Assembly: GCF_003688915.1 (NCBI RefSeq)
Contig: NZ_REFU01000002.1
Coordinates: 744,001 to 808,000 of the forward strand
DNA: 64,000 nt
Reading direction: 5' to 3'
DNA from: Rhodococcus sp. SBT000017
Lineage (GTDB): Bacteria > Actinomycetota > Actinomycetes > Mycobacteriales > Mycobacteriaceae
In this document: piece after piece, positions 26,240 through 35,586 of the stretch
Layout of the letters: the number at the start of each line of letters is the position of its first letter
How positions within the stretch are numbered: position 1 is the stretch's first letter
Position numbers and translations under genes: made by a program
Notes under the pieces: generated by a model
The model's input: the letters and a program-made list of their open reading frames with translations, nothing else
Database searches by the model: none
What the model was told of the DNA's origin: nothing

Positions 26240-27397
26240 TCAGCCGGTACTGAGCTGGAAGGCGAGCGGACCGAGGGTGACGAAGACACCGACGGCAATC
26301 GCGATGACGATCGATATCAGATCGTCGGTGCGCCGCAGAATTCTCACCACCGCGACGAGCCCGACGATCACCAGCACCGACAGCACCAGCGCGACCCACG
26401 GCAACACGTCCCACAGTTGCTCGAAGCCCTTGAACAGCAGCGCGCCGACGGCGATCGACACCACGGCCTGACCGATCAGCACCAGCCACTGCCGGACGGC
26501 ACCGCCCTTGCCCTTCACGGCCGCTGCCCGGCGATCGGTGCGCGAGTCCGCAGTCGCGCTGTCGGCCTCCGCGTCCGGTGCGTCGTCCGTTGCAGGGTCG
26601 GCCTCGACGTCGGTCGAGGTCTTCGGCTCGTCGTCGATCTCCGGCTTCACGAGATCGACGACCTCGGTGGCGGCGGACGTCTCGGTCTCCGCCTGCTCGT
26701 CGGCCGACTCGGCTGTCGGGTCGTCGGCGCGCGCAATACGCGGGGACACCGCGGTCTTGGCCAGGTCGTCGACGTCGATGATCGCTGCTCGCGGAGCGAC
26801 GTCGGTGTTCGGCTCGGCCACCTCGACCTGCCGCGATGCTCGGAATCCCACCGGCTTTCGGGTCCGACCCTGCTCGGCCGCGGTGGACCCGTACGGAAGC
26901 CGATCCGACGTCGCCGTCGTGGGCGCAGCCGGGCGATTGGCGCGTTCGGTGTCGTCGTGCGAGCGGTTGAGCAGGTCACCGGCCACCGTGGTGGAGCCGG
27001 ACAGCAGTTCCGGCTCGGGCTGCTGCTTGTCGCGCTTGCCTGCCGGTTGAAACGGGGTGGGGCGAGTGGTCTGCGGCCGGGCCGGTTGCGGCCGGGACGA
27101 GACGGCGGCGGGTGCGTCGTCCTCGGCCGCATCGCTGCTGTGCGGCGCTGCCGGGGCCACGTCGGGTGTCTCGGGCTCGGACGCATCGGGATCCGCGGTC
27201 TCGACCACCGGGGCGCTGCGGTTGCCCGGCTCGTCGCGGACGACGGGGATCTCACCGGTCAGCTCGGCGACGGAGATGCCGCCCTTGACGCCGCGGCGAC
27301 GGCGACCACCTGCGCTCAGGTTCGTCTTCTGACCGTTTCGGGCCAGTAGCTCGGCAACCGAGATCTGTCCGGTGTCCTCCGGGTTGGTGTCGCTCAT
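26240..27397 (-). CDS. Rv0497-like membrane protein with long disordered N-terminal region
   Basis: A 385-residue protein with a Pro/Ala/Asp-rich disordered N-terminal ~280 residues and three hydrophobic segments at the C-terminus ([36 protein letters not shown] and [17 protein letters not shown]). The short motif ISVAEL occurs twice near the N-terminus ([14 protein letters not shown] and [16 protein letters not shown]), a feature I recall in mycobacterial relatives. ATG 27397 overlaps the stop of the ppx remnant (ATGA). Function unknown; likely cell-envelope or signalling. Confidence 0.78.
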   Translation of the reverse strand: MSDTNPEDTGQISVAELLARNGQKTNLSAGGRRRRGVKGGISVAELTGEIPVVRDEPGNRSAPVVETADPDASEPETPDVAPAAPHSSDAAEDDAPAAVSSRPQPARPQTTRPTPFQPAGKRDKQQPEPELLSGSTTVAGDLLNRSHDDTERANRPAAPTTATSDRLPYGSTAAEQGRTRKPVGFRASRQVEVAEPNTDVAPRAAIIDVDDLAKTAVSPRIARADDPTAESADEQAETETSAATEVVDLVKPEIDDEPKTSTDVEADPATDDAPDAEADSATADSRTDRRAAAVKGKGGAVRQWLVLIGQAVVSIAVGALLFKGFEQLWDVLPWVALVLSVLVIVGLVAVVRILRRTDDLISIVIAIAVGVFVTLGPLAFQLSTG

Positions 27398-27668
27398 CTC
27401 GAACGCCCCACCAGATCGCCGTCGACTTCGGGGTCCAGCTTCCTCAACATCAAACCTTCCTTCAGCGCCCACGGGCATATCTCGAGTGACTCCGCTGTCG
27501 ATGCCCGCATGCTCGCCTCCGCTACCAGAGCCCCGGCCACCAGTTGTGGCGACCTGTCGGCGCTGACACCTTCCAATTCTGCACGGTCGGCCGCCATGAT
27601 CCGCGATACGAACGCTACGAGTTGCCTCGAGCCGCGTCTGCAACGACGTCTAGCACCCCTATTCGCAC
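27394..27668 (-). pseudogene. ppx: Exopolyphosphatase (Ppx/GppA) reduced to N- and C-terminal remnants
   Basis: The first eight codons from GTG 27668 read VRIGVLDV, a perfect Ppx/GppA start (usually MRxGVLDVGSNT), followed by a few residues (VADAARGNS) and a stop at 27615-27617. In another frame the next bases give [10 protein letters not shown] then [46 protein letters not shown], the C-terminal end of the same enzyme, terminating at 27394 on a TGA that overlaps the next gene's ATG. The ~230 central residues with the catalytic site are missing and the frame shifts at the join. So the enzyme is lost, but the last cistron junction with the Rv0497-like gene is intact. An intact copy elsewhere cannot be excluded. 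Confidence 0.85.
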
Positions 27669-27701
27669 ATGCCCACGGTACTGGGTCTACCGTCGTCCTT
27701 T

Positions 27702-28499
27702 GTGACAGCAGGTCGTGAGCAGCAGTCGTTCGCTGCAGAGGTCGAGATGGATTTCCCGCGAGAATGGGTCGAGTTCCCGGACCCCGACAATTCGGAGCAC
27801 CTCATCGCTGCGGATCTGACGTGGTTGTTGTCCAACTGGACCTGCGTGTTCGGAACTCCGGCGTGTCAGGGAACCGTCGAGGGCCGCCCCGACGACGGTT
27901 GCTGCTCCCACGGCGCGTTCCTGTCCGACGAGGACGACAAACGCAAGCTCGACGAGTCGGTGAAGTTGCTCACTCCGCAGGACTGGCAGCTGATGGACAA
28001 GGGTCTGGGCAAGAAGGGGTACGTCGAATACGACGATCTCGACGACGAGCAGTCACTGCGTACGCGGCGCTACAAGGGTGCCTGCATCTTCCAGAACCGT
28101 CCCGGGTTCGAGGGCGGAATCGGGTGTGCACTGCATTCGATGGCGCTGCGCAAGGGCATCGAACCGCTCGAGGTCAAGCCCGACGTGTGCTGGCAGCTGC
28201 CGATCAGGCGCACCCAGGACTGGGTGACGCGGCCGGACGGCTCGGAAATTCTCAAGACCACGATCGGCGAGTACGACCGACGCGGTTGGGGCGAGGGCGG
28301 TCTCGATCTGGACTGGTACTGCTCGGGCTCGCCCGATGCGCACGTCGGATCGAAGCAGGTGTTCGAGTCCTACAAGCCGGAATTGACCGAGTTGCTCGGT
28401 AAGGCCGCCTACGAGGAATTGGCGTCCCTGTGCAAGCGTCGCCGCGGTCTGGGTCTGATCGCGGTGCATCCCGCCACTCGTGAGGCGCAGCGTCGGTAG
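27702..28499 (+). CDS. Cysteine-rich conserved protein (Rv0495c-like)
   Basis: A 265-residue protein of unknown function found at the same place in mycobacteria. Cysteines cluster in [30 protein letters not shown] and DVCWQLP, a pattern resembling the CxxxCC-type (YkgJ-like) metal-binding proteins, so a zinc or iron-sulfur site is plausible. Start GTG 27702; an ATG 11 codons upstream (27669) would intrude into the divergent ppx remnant promoter. Transcribed away from ppx. Confidence 0.75.
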   Translation: MTAGREQQSFAAEVEMDFPREWVEFPDPDNSEHLIAADLTWLLSNWTCVFGTPACQGTVEGRPDDGCCSHGAFLSDEDDKRKLDESVKLLTPQDWQLMDKGLGKKGYVEYDDLDDEQSLRTRRYKGACIFQNRPGFEGGIGCALHSMALRKGIEPLEVKPDVCWQLPIRRTQDWVTRPDGSEILKTTIGEYDRRGWGEGGLDLDWYCSGSPDAHVGSKQVFESYKPELTELLGKAAYEELASLCKRRRGLGLIAVHPATREAQRR

Positions 28500-28507
28500 T
28501 GCCTGCG

Positions 28508-28566
28508 GCAGTGGTGTGAATACGTGCCTTGGAGGGCACTTATCCGCACCACTGCGCGCAGCGCAC
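28508..28566. terminator. Palindromic element A, bidirectional terminator between convergent genes
   Basis: A 21-bp imperfect stem (28508-28528 with 28535-28555; two mismatches and one G-U pair, six-base loop) plus an 11-base flank fills the gap between the stop of the Rv0495c-like gene and the stop of regX3. Bases 28535-28566 are identical, as reverse complement, to 47365-47396 in element B at another convergent junction. Both a terminator and a repeated mobile-type element. Confidence 0.7.
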
Positions 28567-29256
28567 CTACCCCTCGAGTTTGTAACCCAGTCCGCGCACG
28601 GTCACCAGGTGCTCCGGCTTGGCCGGGTCGGCCTCGATCTTCGAGCGCAGTCGCTTGACGTGTACGTCGAGTGTCTTCGTATCGCCCACGTAGTCGGCTC
28701 CCCACACGCGGTCGATCAACTGTCCGCGGGTCAGCACTCGGCCGGAGTTGCGCAGCAGGTATTCGAGCAGGTCGAATTCCTTGAGCGGCAACGTGATCTG
28801 CTCGGATCCGACCATCACCACGTGGCGTTCGACGTCCATGCGCACCGGGCCGGCTTCGAGCACTCCGGTGTCGAGTCCGCCGTCGACCTCGGCGTCGGAA
28901 CCCCGGCGTAGAACCGCGCGGATGCGGGCGATGAGTTCACGTGCCGAGTACGGCTTGGTGACGTAGTCGTCGGCACCGAGTTCGAGTCCGACGACCTTGT
29001 CGATCTCACTGTCACGGGCGGTCACCATGATGACGGGAACGCCTGAGCGCGAACGCAATTGCTTGCACACGTCGGTTCCGCTCATGCCGGGGAGCATGAG
29101 GTCGAGCAGCACGATGTCCGCGCCTGCGCGGTCGAATTCCGCGAGTGCCGACGGTCCGTCGCCGACGACCGTGGCCTCGAAACCTTCCTTGCGGAGCAGG
29201 AAGGCCAGTGGATCGGCCAACGACTCTTCGTCTTCCACGATCAGAACGTTGGTCAC
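28567..29256 (-). CDS. regX3: Response regulator RegX3 (OmpR/PhoB family)
   Basis: Phosphate-responsive response regulator. Receiver domain: VLIVEDEES and [11 protein letters not shown] with the phospho-aspartate, and the [12 protein letters not shown] lysine. Winged-helix domain: [19 protein letters not shown] segment, [20 protein letters not shown] and the C-terminal [13 protein letters not shown] 29256 overlaps the senX3 stop. It activates the phosphate regulon in mycobacteria. Convergent with the Rv0495c-like gene. Confidence 0.95.
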   Translation of the reverse strand: MTNVLIVEDEESLADPLAFLLRKEGFEATVVGDGPSALAEFDRAGADIVLLDLMLPGMSGTDVCKQLRSRSGVPVIMVTARDSEIDKVVGLELGADDYVTKPYSARELIARIRAVLRRGSDAEVDGGLDTGVLEAGPVRMDVERHVVMVGSEQITLPLKEFDLLEYLLRNSGRVLTRGQLIDRVWGADYVGDTKTLDVHVKRLRSKIEADPAKPEHLVTVRGLGYKLEG

Positions 29257-30425
29257 TGATTCTCTCTTTCTGTAACCGAAGCGTCGTCTTCTTCTTCGAA
29301 GTACGCAGGGATCTGGAGGGTGAAGGTGGATCCGGTGCCCAGCTTGCTCCACAGCGAAATGCTGCCGTTGTGGTTGGCTGCGACGTGTTTGGCGATGGCC
29401 AGGCCGAGGCCTGTGCCACCGGTTGCCCGCGACCGAGCTTTGTCGACGCGGAAGAATCTTTCGAAGACGCGTTCCTGGTCTCCCTTGGCGATGCCGATGC
29501 CGCGATCGGTGACGGCGAACGCGACATTGTCTCCGCGCAGGGCTCGGCTCACCGACACCGGCGCACCGTCCGAGGAGTAGGCGATGGCGTTCTGGATGAG
29601 GTTGGCCAGGGCCGTCACCAGCAGCGCTTGATCGCCGAGAACTTCGAGACCGCTCGGGTGGTCGGTGGTGACGGAGATCCCGGCGTTCTCGGCGGCGAGC
29701 TTGGATCGATCCATCGCCTCGTTGACGACGGTGTCGACGTCGACGACCTCGAGGTCGGGGAGCTTCTCGGCACCTTGCAGTCGCGAGAGGGCGATCAGTT
29801 CGGTCACCATGTTGCCGAGTCGTTTGGATTCGGCGACGACCTTGCCGCCGAAATGTCGGACGGAGTCCGGGTCGTCGGCCGATTCGAGCAGCGCTTCGGC
29901 CAGCAGGCTCATCGCGCCGACGGGTGTCTTGAGTTCGTGGCTGACGTTGGCCACGAAGTCCCGACGCGTCGCCTCCATCCGGACCTGCTCGGAATCGTCG
30001 TCGGCGAACAGCACGACGAACCGCTTGTCTTCCTTGCTCAGCAGCCGCGCAACGCAGCGGACGGCGATCTTGTCCCGGCCGGTTCTCGGGTTCTTCGAGC
30101 TGAGGTCGACTTCGACGGGGTTGCCGTCGGCGAGGACCTTGAGCGCGGCATCCCAGGCGCGGTCGTCGATCAGACGGTTACGCACCAGTCCGAGCTCCTC
30201 GGCTCGCGGATTCGACAGGACGACGTCGTGAAATTGATCGACGACGGCGATGCCGCTCTCGGATGCGAGGACGATCAGGTCCAGTACCTGCGACATCGTC
30301 AGCCCGGAGGTGGCTCGACGACGCTCCGAGTGTCGAGTGTTGAGGTACGGGATCAGAACACCGCCGACGAGGTATCCCACGAAGGCCGTGGCGATTGCCA
30401 GTAGTACGGCCGATGCGACACTCAC
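29253..30425 (-). CDS. senX3: Sensor histidine kinase SenX3
   Basis: Membrane sensor of the Pho system. An N-terminal membrane segment (residues ~4-28) is followed by a PAS-like region, the H-box [16 protein letters not shown] with the phospho-histidine, and HATPase boxes [11 protein letters not shown] (N), DRGIGI (G1) and [13 protein letters not shown] (G2). At 390 residues it is full length. ATG 30425. The GTGA overlap with regX3 ensures equal amounts. With an adjacent PhoU or Pst system it would report phosphate limitation; those genes are not in the window. Confidence 0.94.
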   Translation of the reverse strand: MSVASAVLLAIATAFVGYLVGGVLIPYLNTRHSERRRATSGLTMSQVLDLIVLASESGIAVVDQFHDVVLSNPRAEELGLVRNRLIDDRAWDAALKVLADGNPVEVDLSSKNPRTGRDKIAVRCVARLLSKEDKRFVVLFADDDSEQVRMEATRRDFVANVSHELKTPVGAMSLLAEALLESADDPDSVRHFGGKVVAESKRLGNMVTELIALSRLQGAEKLPDLEVVDVDTVVNEAMDRSKLAAENAGISVTTDHPSGLEVLGDQALLVTALANLIQNAIAYSSDGAPVSVSRALRGDNVAFAVTDRGIGIAKGDQERVFERFFRVDKARSRATGGTGLGLAIAKHVAANHNGSISLWSKLGTGSTFTLQIPAYFEEEDDASVTERENQ

Positions 30426-30517
30426 ACCGGAATCGTACGTTCGATGGACAGCTCACATACGCAGGGTGCAGGCATTTCCCTGGTCGTCATAGTCCCCGTC
30501 GGCAGTGTTCTTCGATC

Positions 30518-30539
30518 GTTCACCTGCAGTTACGACAAA
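30518..30539. promoter_or_regulatory. Candidate PHO box upstream of senX3-regX3
   Basis: Two direct 11-base units on the plus strand, GTTCACCTGCA followed by GTTACGACAAA, resemble the Streptomyces PhoP and mycobacterial RegX3 box (tandem GTTCACC-type units). It lies 93 bases from the senX3 start, between gpmA and senX3, and would fit autoregulation. The second unit is degenerate. Confidence 0.4.
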
Positions 30540-30562
30540 ACGTCGGTTTGTGCGAGGAGGAG

Positions 30563-31318
30563 CTACTTGCCGCCCTGGTTCGCCACGGCAGCTGCACCTG
30601 CAGCCGCTGCTTCGGGATCGAGGTAGGTGCCGCCGGGGTTGGTGGGCTTCAGCTTGCCGCCCGACTCGGTGAGCTCGTACTTCAGCGGAATGCCGGTGGG
30701 GATGTTGAGTTCGGCGATGTCTGCGTCGGAGATCTCGTCGAGGTACTTCACGAGAGCGCGCAGCGAGTTGCCGTGCGCGGCGACGAGGACGTTCTTGCCG
30801 GCCTTCAGATCGGCGACGATCGTCTCCTCGAAGTACGGAATCAGGCGCTCGACGACATCCGCCAGGCATTCGGTCAGCGGAACGCTGTCCAGGTCGGCGT
30901 AGCGCGGGTCGGCGTCCTGGCTGTGCTCGCTGCCGATCTCGATGGGCGGCGGCGGGGTGTCGTAGCTACGACGCCACAGCATGAACTGCTCGTTGCCGTA
31001 CTTGTCCTTGGTCTCGGCCTTGTTCAGTCCCTGCAGCGCACCGTAGTGCCGTTCGTTCAGACGCCAGTCGCGGACGACGGGAATCCAGTGCCGGTCGGCC
31101 GCGTCGAGTGCAAGGTTGGCGGTGCTGATCGCGCGACGCAGCAGCGAGGTGTACAGCAGGTCGGGCAGGATGCCCGCCTCGGCGAGGAGCTGGCCGGCGC
31201 GCTTGCCCTCGGCCTCACCCTTCTCGGTCAGTCGCACGTCCACCCAACCGGTGAACTGGTTGGACGCATTCCATTCGCTCTCGCCGTGACGAAGCAGGAT
31301 CAAGGTTCCGATACTCAT
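30563..31318 (-). CDS. gpmA: 2,3-bisphosphoglycerate-dependent phosphoglycerate mutase
   Basis: Glycolytic interconversion of 3- and 2-phosphoglycerate. [12 protein letters not shown] holds the phospho-histidine; [43 protein letters not shown] and [15 protein letters not shown] complete the catalytic pocket. 251 residues. ATG 31318 overlaps the ltrA stop (ATGA). In M. tuberculosis gpm1 is immediately before senX3-regX3, as here. Confidence 0.96.
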   Translation of the reverse strand: MSIGTLILLRHGESEWNASNQFTGWVDVRLTEKGEAEGKRAGQLLAEAGILPDLLYTSLLRRAISTANLALDAADRHWIPVVRDWRLNERHYGALQGLNKAETKDKYGNEQFMLWRRSYDTPPPPIEIGSEHSQDADPRYADLDSVPLTECLADVVERLIPYFEETIVADLKAGKNVLVAAHGNSLRALVKYLDEISDADIAELNIPTGIPLKYELTESGGKLKPTNPGGTYLDPEAAAAGAAAVANQGGK

Positions 31319-32487
31319 GTGGTCAGTTTCTCATGCTCAGGCTGTGTTGGCCCGCGTGCGACGAGGACCGCGACGACCACGATCATGACGACTGCGGTGA
31401 GGGTGATCGGGATGGGGATGACGGGGTCGAACAGCACGAGAACCGCACCGGCGGGCACCACGACGTTCACGACGCGATCCGCGTTGGCGCGAATCGCGAT
31501 CAGCCAGACACCGAGCACGAACACCGCGATCGGGATCGTGACGGTGAAAGACGCGGCGACGTCGCCGAGCTTGCTGTGCTCGGTGAGGACGTCGATCTCG
31601 ACCTCGATGCCGGCCGAGAACGCGCCTGCGGCCGCGAAGATGAAGTAGTGGGTGTAGCCGTAGAACAGCGAGCTGCCGAGCGAGCCGATCGCGCGGTGAT
31701 GTGGGGGCCAGAAGTAGATCCACCACAGGCTCGCGGTGACGACCAGAGTGAGGATCGAGATCGAGATCAACGGTGCCAGCGCGGTCTCGTCCTGTAGCGC
31801 TTCGATGATGGCGTTGGCCGAGGCCAGCAGAGATTCGCCGAGCAGGATCAACGTGAACAAGCCGTAGCGCTCCGTGATGTGATGCGGATGCCAAGGTGTT
31901 GCGCCTTTGCGCTCGGCGACCCAGGGAACCGATAGTTCGACAGCGACGAGTACGACGAACCCGATCAGCGCCGGGACTCCGTCGAACACGAGCAGCCACA
32001 GCACCCACAGCACTTGCACCCCGGCGATTCCCGTCGCGTAGGTCAGTGCGGTCGTCCGGTACTCGGGGTTTTTCGCGGCGCGAAGCCATTGCGTCACCAT
32101 CGCCACCCGCATCAGGACGTATCCGAGCACCGCGATCGTGAAGTTCTGTTCGGTGAATGCCGGTTCGATTCCGGCAGCAAGCACCAGGACTCCCGCCATC
32201 TGTACGACGGTCAGGACCCGATACAGCCAGTCGTCGACGTCGAACGAGGTAGCGAACCAGGTGAAGTTCATCCACGCCCACCAGATGGCAAAGAACACGA
32301 GGGCGTAGCTGAGGAGGCCGTCGGCCACGTGGTTCTCGGTCAGCGCGTGGTGAAGCTGAACGGCGGCGTTCGCCACGGCGACAACGAACACCAGGTCGAA
32401 GAACAACTCGAGCGGACTCGCCGAGCGATGCGGTTCCTCAGGATCGCGCGGTCGCATCGGCACCAGACGGGCAACGGAGAGATTCAC
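31315..32487 (-). CDS. ltrA: Low temperature requirement protein A (LtrA) family membrane protein
   Basis: A 390-residue membrane protein with ~10 hydrophobic helices and the family signatures [40 protein letters not shown] and WWIYFW. LtrA was named from a Listeria gene needed for growth in the cold; the biochemical role is unknown. Its stop overlaps the start of gpmA. It is not in the M. tuberculosis arrangement that I remember and probably marks the edge of an inserted segment. Confidence 0.82.
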   Translation of the reverse strand: MNLSVARLVPMRPRDPEEPHRSASPLELFFDLVFVVAVANAAVQLHHALTENHVADGLLSYALVFFAIWWAWMNFTWFATSFDVDDWLYRVLTVVQMAGVLVLAAGIEPAFTEQNFTIAVLGYVLMRVAMVTQWLRAAKNPEYRTTALTYATGIAGVQVLWVLWLLVFDGVPALIGFVVLVAVELSVPWVAERKGATPWHPHHITERYGLFTLILLGESLLASANAIIEALQDETALAPLISISILTLVVTASLWWIYFWPPHHRAIGSLGSSLFYGYTHYFIFAAAGAFSAGIEVEIDVLTEHSKLGDVAASFTVTIPIAVFVLGVWLIAIRANADRVVNVVVPAGAVLVLFDPVIPIPITLTAVVMIVVVAVLVARGPTQPEHEKLTT

Positions 32488-32597
32488 GATCGCAGACTAA
32501 GTCATCCGATTCGCCGGTGTTGTATCGATTGTGTTGCGGGTTGCACATTTCCGACATTTCGGACTTTGTTCGACGCTTCGCCGCGGGGAATGTCGGG

Positions 32598-32682
32598 ACC
32601 TCACACCCCTTTTGCCGACCGAGCGCGCGCATTCACGTCGAATCCGGGGTGTGAGGTGTGCAGAAAGGGTGTGAGGTTGCGG
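32598..32682. repeat. Composite palindromic repeat, left copy
   Basis: An inverted unit ACCTCACACCCC (32598-32609) is followed by a shared 13-mer ACCGA[G/T]CGCGCGC (32618-32630) and two forward units GGGGTGTGAGGT (32646-32657) and AAAGGGTGTGAGGTT (32664 on). The same composite recurs at 33732-33818, in the same orientation. It ends 3 bases from the stop of the gene at 32685. It may act as a terminator pair or be the boundary of a mobile cassette. Confidence 0.65.
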
Positions 32683-32684
32683 GC

Positions 32685-33086
32685 TCACTCCCCCAGACCC
32701 GCCCCGATACCGCCGATCCGAGCTCGCACACTCTGATCGACCTCTTCGGTCTCGACGAAGTAGCGCCGAAACACGGACCGCATCAATTGAATGACCTCGA
32801 TGTGTTGCCTGATCGCGACAGCCGCCGACCGTTCTTCCCCATCGGCGAGTCGCTTGAACTTGCGACCCAGCTGTTGAGCTGAAGGAAGCGTGCCGAATGC
32901 CTCGAGATCGACGAGAAACTCCGTCTTTTGCACCATGCCCTCCAGGTGGGCAATGTACGTGGCGCATGCGGCGTCACACTGCGCCGCAACATCTTCCGGT
33001 ATCTCCAGAATTCCGGCTTCGGCCTGATCCGACAGGTGCCGCCAGTACTGCATCGAGTCGAACAGATCCCCAAGGTTTTGTCCCAT
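32685..33086 (-). CDS. Helical protein beside DUF3558 lipoprotein, unknown
   Basis: A 133-residue, all-helical, acidic protein without signal peptide (MGQNLGDLFDSMQYW). Residues 30-60 and 75-115 are long amphipathic helices. The shape resembles the small helical partners (WXG100-like or ESX-associated) that sit beside DUF3558 lipoproteins in Nocardia and Rhodococcus accessory regions, but no WXG motif is seen. ATG 33086 has an AAGG site 8 bases upstream; ATG 33092 is an alternative. It follows the lipoprotein gene by 16 bases. Confidence 0.6.
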   Translation of the reverse strand: MGQNLGDLFDSMQYWRHLSDQAEAGILEIPEDVAAQCDAACATYIAHLEGMVQKTEFLVDLEAFGTLPSAQQLGRKFKRLADGEERSAAVAIRQHIEVIQLMRSVFRRYFVETEEVDQSVRARIGGIGAGLGE

Positions 33087-33102
33087 AGTCATAGCCTTCA
33101 GT

Positions 33103-33669
33103 TCAGTTCGAAACAGGTGGCAGCGATGCGCGCGTGGTGCGCGCAATGTTCTCGATTTCCACACACGGATCTCGTTCTGGCTCGCTCGCCGCACGAGTGT
33201 CGAGGACGAAGTACACCAATCCCTTCTCGACTTCGAACGCGACGCCACAACTTCGCCCGGCCGGACGGTCCGCGCGCAGAAACTCATAGCCGCCCAGTTC
33301 GTCGACCTTGGAGAACTGGCCGAAGCGGTCGTTGCTTCGCAGATCGTCCAATGAGTGGAAGCCCGAGAACACTCCCAGGAAGTACCACGACCCGGGATCA
33401 GGGTCCGTCCAGATGCACGTTTTCCAGTCGGTGGACAACGGCGCGTCTCCGAACAGGTTCGTGCTCTTGCTGTCCACATCCAATCCCGCTGCCTCGACGG
33501 CACTGTCCGGGATGGTGCAGGGATCCCATGGCTCGTCTGCCACCGGCGTCGCAACCACCGAAGTCGTGGTCGGCTCTGCAATCGGCGCACCCTCTGTCGC
33601 TCCGCCGCATCCAGCGACCGACACCATCACGCCGACCAGACCCGCCGCCCACCACCGCGTCACGCTCAC
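33103..33669 (-). CDS. DUF3558-family lipoprotein
   Basis: Exported lipoprotein: signal peptide with lipobox SVAGC and a Thr/Pro-rich linker, then a globular domain with four cysteines (DPCTIPDSAV, KTCIWTD, SCGVAFE, DPCVEIEN) in the DUF3558 pattern, including the hallmark LF.DAP, TCIWT and a C-terminal DPC. Start GTG 33669 with GGGGAG six bases upstream. Function unknown; such proteins are multiplied in actinobacteria and often come with a small helical partner. Flanked by two copies of a composite palindrome. Confidence 0.75.
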   Translation of the reverse strand: MSVTRWWAAGLVGVMVSVAGCGGATEGAPIAEPTTTSVVATPVADEPWDPCTIPDSAVEAAGLDVDSKSTNLFGDAPLSTDWKTCIWTDPDPGSWYFLGVFSGFHSLDDLRSNDRFGQFSKVDELGGYEFLRADRPAGRSCGVAFEVEKGLVYFVLDTRAASEPERDPCVEIENIARTTRASLPPVSN

Positions 33670-33731
33670 ACCGCTCCCCTTCGTCGAACCCACCCACCGG
33701 CTTGGACGCAGCGAACGCCGACCCGGTTCCA

Positions 33732-33818
33732 CGCAACCTCACACCCCCACTACCGATCGCGCGCCCGTACTCGCCTCGGATCAGGGTCGCGCGGTCCGGA
33801 AAAAGGGTGCGAGGTTCC
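33732..33818. repeat. Composite palindromic repeat, right copy
   Basis: Contains CGCAACCTCACACCCCC (33732-33748), the shared 13-mer ACCGATCGCGCGC (33752-33764) and a forward unit AAAAAGGGTGCGAGGTTCC (33800-33818). It mirrors the left copy at 32598-32682 across the DUF3558 cassette. Confidence 0.65.
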
Positions 33819-33845
33819 ACCGAATACGTTGGCCCACAAACACAC

Positions 33846-33880
33846 AGCACCCCGCCCCACACAGTGTGGGACGGGGTGTT
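33846..33880 (-). terminator. Hairpin terminator after the CoA ligase gene
   Basis: GC-rich imperfect inverted repeat, left arm 33846-33862 and right arm 33864-33880 (one mismatch and one G-T pair), 17 bases beyond the stop of the ligase gene at 33898 and followed on the minus strand by GTGTGTTTGTG. Confidence 0.7.
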
Positions 33881-33897
33881 GTTGCGGAACGCCAGTC

Positions 33898-35487
33898 TTA
33901 CTTTCCGGCCTCCGCGGCGCGCAGGTCCTTGCGCAGAATCTTGCCGGCCGCAGACTTCGGGACGATGTCGATGAACTCGACACGTCGTACCTTCTTGTGC
34001 GGCGACACTCGCTCGGCGACGAATGCGATGATGCCTTCCTCGTCGATGGTGGCGCCCTGCTGGCGGACGACGAATGCCTTGGGGATTTCCTCGCCCTCGT
34101 CGTCGAGCACACCGATGACGGCGGCGTCGGCGATCTCCTCGTGCGTGAGCAGCAATGCCTCTAGCTCGGCCGGGGGCACCTGGTAGCCCTTGTACTTGAT
34201 CAGTTCCTTGAGGCGGTCGACGATGTACACGACACCCTCGGGGTCGACGACGGCGATGTCGCCGGTGTGCAGGTAACCGTCGGAGTCGAGGGTTTCTGCG
34301 GTGGCGGTGGGGTTGTTGAGGTACCCGACCATCACGTTCGGTCCCTTGACCCACAGTTCACCGGGCTTGCTCAATCCCTCTGTGGGCAGCTCGATCTCCT
34401 CGAGCGTGCCCGGGTCGACGAGCTTGTTCTCGGTGTTCGCCAGCGGCTGACCCACCGAGCTGAGCGGCATGTCGTCGCGGTCGAACGGGATGGCGTGGCT
34501 GACGGGGCTGAGCTCGCTCATGCCGTAGCCCTGACGCACCCGCGTGTTCAGACGCTTCGCGACGGCCTTGCCCAGTTCCTCGTCCAGCGGTGCCGCGCCC
34601 GAGAAGACGGTGTGCACGCTGGAGAGGTCGTACTGATCGATCAGCGGGTGCTTGGCGAGCGCGACGGCCACCGGCGGTGCGATGAACAGGTACGTCAGCT
34701 TCTGATCCTGAATGATCCGCAGGAATTCGACGAGGTCGAACTTCGGCATGGTCACCAAATGCGCGCGCAGCTTCAGCGCGATGTTGAGCAGCACCGTCAG
34801 GCCGTAGATGTGGAAGAACGGCAGCAGCGCCAGGATCGCGTCGTCGCTGTCGATTCCGACGCGCGGTTCCATCTGCGCCACGTTCGCGACGAGGTTGCGG
34901 TGGGTGAGGATGACGCCCTTCGGCACACCCGTGGTACCGGAGGAGTAAGGCAGCACTGCGACGTGTGTGGCCGGATCGAACGAGACCTCGGGGGCAGTTG
35001 CGCCCTGGGTGAGCAGGTCGCGCAGGTTGGGGTGGCCCTCTGCGCCGTCGAGCACGATGACGTGATCGGCGTCGAGGCCGACCTTCTCCGCGGCGGCCTT
35101 GGCCTGCGGGTACAGCGGGGAGACGGTGAACAGGAACTTCGCGCCCGAGCCGGTGAGCTGCTTGGCGATGTCCTCTGCCGTGTACAGCGCGTTGATGGTC
35201 GTTGCGGTTCCGCCTGCGCGCAGGATGCCGTGCAGCACCGACGCGAACGCGGGCACGTTCGGCGAGTGGAGTCCGACGACGTCGCCGACCTCGAGTCCGC
35301 GTGCGGCCAGAGCGCCTGCGATGGCGTCGATCTGACCGATCAGAGACTTGTAGGTGGTGACCGCACCCGACGTTCCGTCGATCAGTGCAGGCTTGTCGAG
35401 GTCGGACTCGGCGATCGATCCGAACAGGAAGTCGTAGACGCTGAGTTCGGGAATCTCGACATCGGGAAAGGGACTGCGGAAGCTCAT
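33898..35487 (-). CDS. 4-coumarate-CoA ligase-like acyl-CoA synthetase
   Basis: ANL-superfamily adenylating enzyme that activates a carboxylic acid to its CoA thioester. P-loop YSSGTTGVPKGVILTHRN, FHIYGL, GYGMSELSPV (A5), YLHTGDIAVVD (A7), KELIKYKGYQVPPAE (A8) and the catalytic lysine in AAGKILRK (A10) are all present. 529 residues. Similar to 4-coumarate-CoA ligases, but short-chain or aromatic acid substrates cannot be told from sequence. Only gene between the DUF3558 cassette and the ABC transporter. Confidence 0.86.
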   Translation of the reverse strand: MSFRSPFPDVEIPELSVYDFLFGSIAESDLDKPALIDGTSGAVTTYKSLIGQIDAIAGALAARGLEVGDVVGLHSPNVPAFASVLHGILRAGGTATTINALYTAEDIAKQLTGSGAKFLFTVSPLYPQAKAAAEKVGLDADHVIVLDGAEGHPNLRDLLTQGATAPEVSFDPATHVAVLPYSSGTTGVPKGVILTHRNLVANVAQMEPRVGIDSDDAILALLPFFHIYGLTVLLNIALKLRAHLVTMPKFDLVEFLRIIQDQKLTYLFIAPPVAVALAKHPLIDQYDLSSVHTVFSGAAPLDEELGKAVAKRLNTRVRQGYGMSELSPVSHAIPFDRDDMPLSSVGQPLANTENKLVDPGTLEEIELPTEGLSKPGELWVKGPNVMVGYLNNPTATAETLDSDGYLHTGDIAVVDPEGVVYIVDRLKELIKYKGYQVPPAELEALLLTHEEIADAAVIGVLDDEGEEIPKAFVVRQQGATIDEEGIIAFVAERVSPHKKVRRVEFIDIVPKSAAGKILRKDLRAAEAGK

Positions 35488-35586
35488 GGCTCTCCTTCGA
35501 AAAACTGCGGCAACAATGAACGAACCCTACAGTGAAAGCGGTCACAACGGACAGCGACCCTACCGCCGAGTCAGGTAGTGCGGACG

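Noticed and set aside
25259..27349. 696-residue plus-strand frame
   Set aside because: Opposite four good minus-strand genes; arginine- and glycine-rich shadow composition.
27394..27597. 67-codon ORF starting [10 protein letters not shown] as an intact small gene
   Set aside because: It is the C-terminal part of exopolyphosphatase, with the gene's first codons still recognisable upstream, so it is better called a remnant.
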